A DNA stretch of 64,000 bases, from positions 1-64,000 of the forward strand of contig VGVM01000004.1 of the NCBI GenBank assembly GCA_016874035.1, read 5' to 3'. Source of the stretch: Gemmatimonadota bacterium. GTDB lineage: Bacteria; Gemmatimonadota; Gemmatimonadetes; Gemmatimonadales; Gemmatimonadaceae. Position numbers and translations under genes: made by a program. Within the stretch, counting starts at the first letter, position 1; every line of letters starts with the position of its first letter. The notes beneath the pieces were generated by a model that worked only from the letters and a program-made list of their open reading frames with translations, searched no databases and had not been told where the DNA came from. This document shows positions 37,851-45,044 of the stretch, one piece after another.

Positions 37851-38159
37851 CTACCGCCGCCAGGGCGGCGTACCGTCCTTGCGCTCGATCTCCGGGTTTT
37901 CCCGGTAGAACGTGGCCGTGCGTCCGATCACCTGCACGACGTCGGACGCCGTGGCCGCCGCGAGTTCGCCGGCCAGCACCTTGGGCGTCTTGTCGCTGTG
38001 CTTTGAGAGCTGGACCTTCACCAGTTCGCGCGTCCGCAGGCTGTCATCGAGCATCTGGATCACGTTGGGCGCCAGCCCTTGGTGCCCCACATGGACGCTC
38101 GCCTGCAGGCCATTGGCTTCCGAGCGGAGCGCCGCACGGTCCTTCCCTCGCATGGTCAT
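37851..38159 (-). CDS. yhbY: YhbY/CRM-domain RNA-binding protein
   Basis: LRSEANGLQASVHVGHQGLAPNVIQMLDDSLRTRELVKVQL...VVQVIGRTATFYRE. Confidence 0.9.
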   Translation of the reverse strand: MTMRGKDRAALRSEANGLQASVHVGHQGLAPNVIQMLDDSLRTRELVKVQLSKHSDKTPKVLAGELAAATASDVVQVIGRTATFYRENPEIERKDGTPPWRR

Positions 38160-38851
38160 TCCCGGTCTCCAGCGGCGACAGCCGCCGCAAATAGCACGCG
38201 CGCCAACTCGGCGACCTCGAGGTCAACCAGGAACGGCCGCGGGTTGATCGGCGTTCCGGTCCACCACCGGGCCCAGTCGGTCGTGCGCAATACCTGAAAG
38301 TGCAAATGGGGGACGTTGGCCGGCGCGTTGCCGGTCGTCCCGACGTACCCGATCACGTCGCCGCGGGCGACTTCGCGTTTCGCGCGCATGCTTGGGGCGA
38401 ACCCCTGCAGGTGGGCGTAGTAGTACACGATCCGCGTCGCCGAATCGCCGACCCAAACGACGTTGCCGCCGAGTGTGTTGGTGCCCACGCGGAGTACGAT
38501 CCCCGGCGCCGCCGCAATGACCGCCGTCCCACGGGGAGCGAGGATATCCACGGCATCGTGGCGCCGCGAGCCGTCGCGTGGCGCGTCAAACGAGTCTTCG
38601 ACGCCTTGGGCGCGGACGCCGCGAACCGGCACGAGAAGTCCGGACTCCCTGAGCCTGGCGATGTCGCGGGTCAGGTCCGTCGGGACAGGGCCGTCGAGCA
38701 TCGGCGCCGACGACTCAGCTGCGATCTCCGGCAGGCGCTCGGTGGGGGGCCCGGCGGGGACGGGCGCGACGGCGGGCGGAACGGGCGCGCAGGCCAGGTA
38801 GGTGGCAACCAGCGCCGTCACGGTCCCGATAGCCTGTAGGCGGAGCTTCAC
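38156..38851 (-). CDS. M23 family metallopeptidase (LysM-less), lipoprotein-like N-terminus
   Basis: HDAVDILAPRGTAVIAAAPGIVLRVGTNTLGGNVVWVGD...YAHLQGF...PHLHFQV. Confidence 0.85.
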   Translation of the reverse strand: MKLRLQAIGTVTALVATYLACAPVPPAVAPVPAGPPTERLPEIAAESSAPMLDGPVPTDLTRDIARLRESGLLVPVRGVRAQGVEDSFDAPRDGSRRHDAVDILAPRGTAVIAAAPGIVLRVGTNTLGGNVVWVGDSATRIVYYYAHLQGFAPSMRAKREVARGDVIGYVGTTGNAPANVPHLHFQVLRTTDWARWWTGTPINPRPFLVDLEVAELARVLFAAAVAAGDRE

Positions 38852-38922
38852 ATCACCTACACGACCCCGGCAGCCCCTTTGTCACGGCGGCGGGCTCGCG
38901 GACCGCCACCAGCAGCCGCCGC

Positions 38923-39798
38923 TCAGGGAGACTCGGCGATCTCCCGGTGCAGGCGCGACATCCACACGCGGTCGCGTCGGCGACCCGTCAACTCGATCAA
39001 TGCCCCGGAGTCGGTCAGCCGGTCGAGGCTTGTCCCGACCGTCGGCTGGGAAAGCCCCGTCGCACCGACGACGTCGGCGACACCGGCCGTAAGGGCCCCG
39101 GCGAAGTGCGAGAGCACGGCTGCATCGGTTGCGCCCACGCGGTGGGTCGCGCCGACTTCGCGAACCGTCCGCTCGTGATCCCGTGCGGCCGCCCGCACCG
39201 CCCGCTCGGCCGACGCGGCCGCGCGCGCGAGTGCGTCGCACCAGGCAGCCACCCAGTGTGCGTCGTCCCCGGAGCGCTCAAGCTGCACGGCCGCGGCCCT
39301 CAGGCCCGGCGAGTCGCGAGCGACGGTAACCCAGGGAAGCCAGACTGCGCCGACGGCGACCAGGGCCGCCGCCGAAGCGATCGCCGCGGCACCACCCCTG
39401 TTCTCGCCCGCGTGTTCTGCGCGGAACACCGCTCCGGCGTGCGCGGCGGTGCGCGCGACGAGCGAAACGTCGAGCGAATGTGGGCCGACGTCTCTATACA
39501 GCTTGGCGAGCGCGGGACCGAGCACCTGGGTTTGCGGTTTCGGAGCCCCAGCAGAGTCGAGTACGGCGCGGATGGCCAGGTCCGCGGGGAGCGACGGATG
39601 GCGAGCCGCGAGCAACGCGTGGAAGACCGGCGCTGGAGCGGAAAGCCCTAGCAGCGCGGCAAGGCCGGTTCCGGCTGGGGATGACTGTTTCGCGAGCCGG
39701 AGGATGAGCGCCTCGCCCCACGACCGTCCATGGGATTCGACCGCGGAATCCAGGCGCGCGAGCGAAGTAAGAGCTAGGTCGCGCTCATAGGTAGTCAC
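38923..39798 (-). CDS. Winged-helix protein with Fic-like C-terminal organisation but no canonical Fic motif; putative regulator
   Basis: GTG at 39798; C-terminus GVADVVGATGLSQPTVGTSLDRLTDSGALIELTGRRRDRVW resembles Fic-associated winged helix; no HPFxxGNGR. Confidence 0.55.
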   Translation of the reverse strand: MTTYERDLALTSLARLDSAVESHGRSWGEALILRLAKQSSPAGTGLAALLGLSAPAPVFHALLAARHPSLPADLAIRAVLDSAGAPKPQTQVLGPALAKLYRDVGPHSLDVSLVARTAAHAGAVFRAEHAGENRGGAAAIASAAALVAVGAVWLPWVTVARDSPGLRAAAVQLERSGDDAHWVAAWCDALARAAASAERAVRAAARDHERTVREVGATHRVGATDAAVLSHFAGALTAGVADVVGATGLSQPTVGTSLDRLTDSGALIELTGRRRDRVWMSRLHREIAESP

Positions 39799-39960
39799 TA
39801 AATAAATCTATGGCTTTTATTGTGATTATTAACAGCAGTTGTGCTGCCTGGTATGAATCTGGTCTCGGACGTGATCCAGTCATTGGCACTGATTCACGCA
39901 CGACGCTCAAAGCTAAATAAATCTACTGAGTATAATGTATTTATCTGTCGATACATTTAG
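39798..39960. promoter_or_regulatory. AT-rich divergent regulatory region with 13-bp operator-like repeats
   Basis: CTAAATAAATCTA at 39798-39810 and 39913-39925; inverted 10/13 copy TCGATACATTTAG at 39948-39960; TATAAT at 39931-39936. Confidence 0.65.
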
Positions 39961-40004
39961 CCACTCGCGGTTTTGCCGTAGTGCCCGTACCTTGTCCCGC
40001 GCCC

Positions 40005-40958
40005 ATGTTCACAGTTGCCGCGCCCACGACTCTTGCCGAACTCGCCGGTGCCGCCGCGGGTGGTGCGGCGCCGCTCGGCGGCGGGACCGATCTCCTGGTC
40101 GCCCTCGAGTCGGGGATCGGGCGCGCGAGCGGGCTCGCCGCGACGTCGCACATCGCGGAGATGGGCGCCGTGGAGCTTGGCGACCACGTCGCACGTCTCG
40201 GCGCGGCCGTCCGGCTCGACGACCTCGCCCGGCATTCATTGATTGTTGACCGCTACCGGCTGCTCGCCGATGCAGCCGCGGCGGTCGGGACGCCTGCGCT
40301 CCGCGAGATGGGCACGCTCGGCGGCAACCTCGCGCAGCGGCCGCGCTGTTGGTACCTGCGCTCCCGCATTCCCTGCCTGAAGAACGGCGGCGCGGGCTGT
40401 CCCGCGACTGAGGGCGAAAACCAATATCACGCGATCCTCGGCGCGGGCCCCTGCCACGCGGCACATCCGTCGGACCTCGCGGTCGCGCTGGTCGCGCTCG
40501 ATGCGACGCTCGTGACGTTTGGTCCGAACGGGGAACGCAGCCGTCCGCTGGATTCCGCATTCGCGAACGCCGCATCGGACCCGCACGCCGAGTTGTCGCT
40601 CGACCGCGGGGAGGTCATCGTGCGCGTCGAGATTCCGCCTGCGGCCGCGGGCGGCGCCCAGCAGTTCACCAAGTTGATGCAGCGCGCGGCGTGGGACTTC
40701 GCGACGGTTTCTCTTGCAGCCGCGCGTCGCGTTGATGGCAGCGTGCGCCTGGTACTCGGCGGCGTGGCGCCTGGGCCGTGGCGGGTGAACGCTTCGGTGG
40801 AGGAGGACGTCGCGAGCGGCGCGCTCGACGCCGACAGCGCGGATGCGCTCGCGGATCGTGCGCTGCACGACGCGCGGCCGCTGTCGAAGAACGGCTACAA
40901 GCTGCAGCAGGCCGCTGCGCTGCTCTCTCGCGCGATGCTCACGCTCTCGCAGGGTTGA
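40005..40958 (+). CDS. Molybdenum-hydroxylase FAD-binding subunit
   Basis: GAAPLGGGTDLLVAL, REMGTLGGNLAQRPRCWYLR, CHAAHPSDLAVALVALDA. Confidence 0.9.
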   Translation: MFTVAAPTTLAELAGAAAGGAAPLGGGTDLLVALESGIGRASGLAATSHIAEMGAVELGDHVARLGAAVRLDDLARHSLIVDRYRLLADAAAAVGTPALREMGTLGGNLAQRPRCWYLRSRIPCLKNGGAGCPATEGENQYHAILGAGPCHAAHPSDLAVALVALDATLVTFGPNGERSRPLDSAFANAASDPHAELSLDRGEVIVRVEIPPAAAGGAQQFTKLMQRAAWDFATVSLAAARRVDGSVRLVLGGVAPGPWRVNASVEEDVASGALDADSADALADRALHDARPLSKNGYKLQQAAALLSRAMLTLSQG

Positions 40959-41530
40959 TGGCGCGCGCGACCACGTTCCCGGTCGGGGCGGTTGTCATGG
41001 GCGCCGGCGCAGGTAAGCGGTACGGCGAGCCGAAGGCGGGTGCGTTGCTCCCCGACGGTCGGCGTTTCGTGGATGCGATATGCGCGACAGCTGGCGACGC
41101 AGGGCTCGCGCCCATCGTCTGCGTGCTGCCGCCGGGCATCGCAACGCCGGCGGGAACGATCAAGGTCGAAAACGCAAACGCCGAGGGCGAGCAGGTCGTG
41201 AGTTTGCGCCTAGGGCTGGCGCAGCTCGCGAACGTGCCGCTCGTCGGCGTTGTCGTGTGGCCGGTGGACCATCCGTTCGTCACACTCGAGGCCGTGCTCG
41301 CGATTCTCGACGGTGCGCGGCGGACCGAGGCGCCAATCGTTGCGCCGGAGTTCGAGGGAGAGCGCGGCCACCCGGTGTACTTCCATCGCGACACGTGGCG
41401 TGAGCTCATGACGGTTGCGAGCGGTGGTGCGCGTGAAGTGGTGCGGGCGTACGGCGAGCGCGCTGCGCGCGTGACCGTGCACGATCGCGGCGTGCTGCGC
41501 GACGTGGACACCCGCGGCGACATCGGTTAG
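40958..41530 (+). CDS. MocA/MobA-like nucleotidyltransferase (molybdenum cofactor cytidylyltransferase-like)
   Basis: VGAVVMGAGAGKRYGEPKAGALLPDGRRFVD, PVDHPFVTLEAV, GHPVYF; overlaps FAD-subunit stop (TGATG). Confidence 0.82.
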   Translation: MARATTFPVGAVVMGAGAGKRYGEPKAGALLPDGRRFVDAICATAGDAGLAPIVCVLPPGIATPAGTIKVENANAEGEQVVSLRLGLAQLANVPLVGVVVWPVDHPFVTLEAVLAILDGARRTEAPIVAPEFEGERGHPVYFHRDTWRELMTVASGGAREVVRAYGERAARVTVHDRGVLRDVDTRGDIG

Positions 41531-41580
41531 CCGTCGCGTAGCAGCTGCGCAGCAGTCGCACCGCGGTCACGCCGGGACGG

Positions 41581-41616
41581 CCCGGCGGCCCGGCGGCCCG
41601 GCGGCCCGGCGGCCCG
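41581..41616. repeat. Octamer tandem repeat CCCGGCGG x4 plus partial
   Basis: cccggcggcccggcggcccggcggcccggcggcccg. Confidence 0.85.
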
Positions 41617-41657
41617 AAACCGCCCATTCAAACCCGCCGTAAGTCGCGTGTTGTCCT

Positions 41658-42806
41658 ATGAGTGGTTCCCTCGAGCGTAATCACATGACACACATGCGCA
41701 TCGTTCAGCCCCGCGTCATCGCGGGCCTCGCCGCTGCAATCGTCGCCCTGTCGGGCAGCGCCGCCGCGCAGGGCACACGCAACGGCATCTCGATCGGCAA
41801 TCACCCGGACGTCTCGGGCATCCGAATCAACTTCCGCGACCGCGACCTCCGGCGTGTGGACGGCATCAACATCACGCTGTGGACGCCGCACGACCCGATG
41901 AGCGGCCGCGTGCGCGGCATCGCGCTGGGCCTCCCGGCCACCGGCGCGAGTGAAATCCGCGGGCTGGCACTCGGCGTGTTCGGCGCCGGCGCGGAACGTG
42001 AGATCTCCGGCATCGCGCTCGGCGGGATCGGGTTCGGTAGCGGCGACCGGTTCAAGGGCATTGGCGTCGCCGGCGTTGGCGTGGGTGCCGGCGGCGACCT
42101 CGAGGGAATCGTCGTCGCCGGCGTTGGCGCCGGCGCGGGCGGTCGCGCGAAAGGAATCGTGATCGGTGGGATTGGTGCCGGCATCGGCGGTGACTTCAGG
42201 GGCGCGGCAATTGGCGGAGTTGGCGTTGGCGCGGGTGGTGACGGCAAGGGACTGTTGATCGGTGGCGTGGGCGCAGGCGTCGGCGGCAACTACCGGGGCA
42301 TCGCGCTTGGCGGCGTCGGAATCGGCATCGGCGGCAACGCGCGCGGATTCGTCGGCGGAACGATCGGCGCGGGAATCGGGGGGAACTTCCGCGGGATCGG
42401 CGTTGGCGGTGTGGGCCTCGGCGTCGGCGGCGACGCGCGCGGGATCCTGATCGGCGGCGTCGGCGCCGGCGTGGGCGGCACGATGCGCGGGCTCGCGATC
42501 GGTGGAGTCGGCGTCGGCGCTTCCTCGATCCACGGCATTGCGGTCGGCGGGATCGGCGTCGGTGCGGAGCGCGTGCGCGGCCTGGTCCTCACGCCCGGCG
42601 TCCTCCGGGTGGAGCCAAACGGCACGTTCCGTGGTGTGTCGCTCAACGCGGCGGGCAGCATGGTCAAAGGCACGCAGCGCGGACTCACGATCGGGCTCGT
42701 CAACTACGCACGTTCGCTCGAGCGCGGTGCGCAGATCGGGTTGATCAACATCATTGATGAGAACCGGTCGCACCGCGTGCTGCCGCTCATGAACTGGCGA
42801 GACTAG
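41658..42806 (+). CDS. Secreted glycine-rich tandem-repeat protein (predicted beta-solenoid; C-terminus resembles LA_2272-type surface repeat proteins)
   Basis: Signal peptide IAGLAAAIVALSGSAAAQ; ten consecutive exact-length 16-aa units such as GIVIGGIGAGIGGDFR plus flanking 15/16-mers; C-terminus GLTIGLVNYARSLERGAQIGLINIIDENRSHRVLPLMNWRD. Confidence 0.75.
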   Translation: MSGSLERNHMTHMRIVQPRVIAGLAAAIVALSGSAAAQGTRNGISIGNHPDVSGIRINFRDRDLRRVDGINITLWTPHDPMSGRVRGIALGLPATGASEIRGLALGVFGAGAEREISGIALGGIGFGSGDRFKGIGVAGVGVGAGGDLEGIVVAGVGAGAGGRAKGIVIGGIGAGIGGDFRGAAIGGVGVGAGGDGKGLLIGGVGAGVGGNYRGIALGGVGIGIGGNARGFVGGTIGAGIGGNFRGIGVGGVGLGVGGDARGILIGGVGAGVGGTMRGLAIGGVGVGASSIHGIAVGGIGVGAERVRGLVLTPGVLRVEPNGTFRGVSLNAAGSMVKGTQRGLTIGLVNYARSLERGAQIGLINIIDENRSHRVLPLMNWRD

Positions 42807-42877
42807 GCAGCGTTTGCGGGCGGGATTCCGTATCGGCAGATTAGACCGTTGGTCTGAGTCGCTCCCCGGAGGAATCC

Positions 42878-43927
42878 ATGATTCGCACACGTGCTTTTGC
42901 GCTGGTTCTCGCAGGCCTCGTTGCGCCTGCCGCGATCAGCGCACAGTCCACCCTGATTGCGCCCCCGATGCAGGACTACGTCGTCCCGTGGGGCCGTGAG
43001 GGCCGGCCGCGCGACCCGTCGGTCTCACCGGTGGATGGCGCGATCTTCTTCGTCGGACAGGCCGGTGAAGCGCCGAGCGGCAACTACGTCGCGCGCATAG
43101 ACCCGAAGACGGGTGAGTTCCGCAAGTATCAACTCGCGCCTGGCACAAACCCGCACACGTGCCTCGTGGACAGCAAGGGCATGGTGTGGTACACAGGCAA
43201 CCGGAACGGCACGCTCGGCAAGATCGATCCGAAGACCGGCGAGATCACCGTGTACAAGCTGACCGATTCGACGGTGCGCGACCCACACACGATGGTGTTC
43301 GACAAGGACGGCAACGTGTGGTTTACGGCGCAGCAAACGAACGCGATCGGATTCTTCAACGTGAAGACCGAGCAGTTCCGGATTGTGAAGCCGCCGCTTC
43401 CGCAGGGCGCACGCTCGACCAATCCGTACGGGATCGTGCTGGACTCGAAAGGTCGGCCGTGGTTCAACCTGTTCAACACGAACATGATCGGGACGATTGA
43501 TCCGGTGACGTTCGAGCTGAAGACCTACCCGCTCGCGAGCGACAGCACGCGGAACCGTCGGATCGCCATCACGTCGGACGACAAGGTCTATTACACCGAC
43601 TATCGCCGCGGTCGACTCGGCATGCTGGATCCGGCCACCGGCAAGGTGACTGACTGGGCGCTCCCTGGCGGTGCTGCCTCACTCCCGTATGGGATGATCA
43701 TTGACGACCAAAACCGCGTGTGGGTGGCCGAGACAGGGTCGCAGCCGAACAAGCTTGTCGGGTTCGACCCGAAGTCGGGGCGATTCTTCAGCAACACGAT
43801 CATCCCCGGCGAGCGGAACACGGTGCGTCACATGTTCTTCGACCCGAAGACCAAGCAGTTCTGGTTCGGGAACGACGCCGGCACGATCACGAAGGTGAAC
43901 GTGAGCTCGATCAAGCTGGCGATGTGA
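42878..43927 (+). CDS. Virginiamycin B lyase-like / streptogramin-lyase-fold beta-propeller, secreted
   Basis: Signal peptide MIRTRAFALVLAGLVAPAAISA; repeated NPHTCLVDSKGMVWYTGNRNGTLGKIDPKTGEI-type blades. Confidence 0.82.
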   Translation: MIRTRAFALVLAGLVAPAAISAQSTLIAPPMQDYVVPWGREGRPRDPSVSPVDGAIFFVGQAGEAPSGNYVARIDPKTGEFRKYQLAPGTNPHTCLVDSKGMVWYTGNRNGTLGKIDPKTGEITVYKLTDSTVRDPHTMVFDKDGNVWFTAQQTNAIGFFNVKTEQFRIVKPPLPQGARSTNPYGIVLDSKGRPWFNLFNTNMIGTIDPVTFELKTYPLASDSTRNRRIAITSDDKVYYTDYRRGRLGMLDPATGKVTDWALPGGAASLPYGMIIDDQNRVWVAETGSQPNKLVGFDPKSGRFFSNTIIPGERNTVRHMFFDPKTKQFWFGNDAGTITKVNVSSIKLAM

Positions 43928-43933
43928 GGGACA

Positions 43934-43961
43934 GGTAGTAGGTAGTAGGTAGTAGGTGTTG
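43934..43961. repeat. Heptamer tandem repeat GGTAGTA x3 plus imperfect fourth
   Basis: ggtagtaggtagtaggtagtaggtgttg immediately after the lyase-like gene stop. Confidence 0.85.
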
Positions 43962-44017
43962 GCAGGCGGACGACGGTGTTGAGCGCCGCGTCCCCGCCCG
44001 ACCGCTCCCTGAACAAC

Positions 44018-44060
44018 AAACGGCGCGCACCGTAATCCAACCGGTGCGCGCCGCTGTTTT
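44018..44060. terminator. Bidirectional terminator between convergent genes
   Basis: aaa-CGGCGCGCACC-gtaatccaacc-GGTGCGCGCCG-ctgtttt; perfect 11-bp stem. Confidence 0.75.
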
Positions 44061-44077
44061 CGGGATCTCGTGGCGCG

Positions 44078-44842
44078 TTAGAAGCCGCCGCCGAGCCCTT
44101 CGCTCGCGGGACCCCCCGGCCCGCGGCGACCGCCGCGACCGCGCTGAGCGCTGTCGGGGCGGATGTTCAGGCGGTGATCAAGCCGCCAATCGAGCCACTT
44201 ATGGCGCGCTTCACGTTCCGTGAGCTTGCCCGCCTTCACTTCTTCATTCAGGCGACGCGCTTCGTCACGCGCAGCGGTACGATGAAGCCGAATCGCGTCA
44301 CGCTGTTCCGGCGTCAGGTTCCGAATCCGGTCAGCGACCGCCGCGCGACGCGCGAACTGCGCGCGCTGGCGCTGCTGGATCTGGCCAGCTCGCACGCCGG
44401 CGACGAACCCCGCGCGAGCGCCCGGGCGCATCTGCCCGCGGACACCGCGGCCCGGTGCGAACCAGCCCTCCATTCCGCCGCGTGCTTCGGGGCCTGGGCG
44501 CATCTGCCCACGCATGCCGGGCCCATACTGGCCGGGAGCCATGTAGCCAGGCGCGAACCGGCCCGGCGGGCCGAACCGCATTTGCCCGCGACCACCGCGA
44601 CCCATCGGCTGTTCGCCGTTGATGATCCCGTATTGCGGGCGGGCACCGATCGGACCGCGCACGCCTTCCATGCCGCCGCGCCGAACCGTGCTGTCCGGCG
44701 CCGTAGCCGGCGTGCGCTGCGCCTGCGGGCGCCGAGCGGGCGGCTGGCCACCACCCTGTGCGCCAAGCGTGCCGACGGCGCTCGCGGAAACGAGGCCCAG
44801 AACGATGAGACTCCGATAAACCGACCGATTGAACCGCTGCAT
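44078..44842 (-). CDS. Secreted Spy/CpxP-like protein with Gly/Arg/Met-rich low-complexity region
   Basis: Signal peptide; repeats RGQMRFGPPGRF, RGQMRPGPEARGGM, RGQMRPGARAGF; LTPEQRDAIRLHRTAARDEARRLNEEVKAGKLTEREARHKWLDWRLDH. Confidence 0.6.
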   Translation of the reverse strand: MQRFNRSVYRSLIVLGLVSASAVGTLGAQGGGQPPARRPQAQRTPATAPDSTVRRGGMEGVRGPIGARPQYGIINGEQPMGRGGRGQMRFGPPGRFAPGYMAPGQYGPGMRGQMRPGPEARGGMEGWFAPGRGVRGQMRPGARAGFVAGVRAGQIQQRQRAQFARRAAVADRIRNLTPEQRDAIRLHRTAARDEARRLNEEVKAGKLTEREARHKWLDWRLDHRLNIRPDSAQRGRGGRRGPGGPASEGLGGGF

Positions 44843-45044
44843 AACTCCTTCAAGGTGCTTGGCGCCCGTTGTGAGCGCTTCACTCTCTCTGACGCTTCCT
44901 ACACCACGGCGTTAACCCGCGGCCCGAACACGCCAAGTCAAAGCGGCTCATATGGTTATCCGACGCCAGAAATGTGACCAATGAAATGACGCAACCTCAA
45001 CGGCCACATTGATTTACCTCACAATCCCGACTACTTTACTCGGC

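Noticed and set aside
41628-42890. 420-aa minus-strand ORF with repetitive ADAxANxxDxDP pattern
   Set aside because: Antisense shadow of the 48-bp-periodic solenoid gene; the repeats are inherited from the plus-strand coding repeats, with no start signals or recognisable domain.
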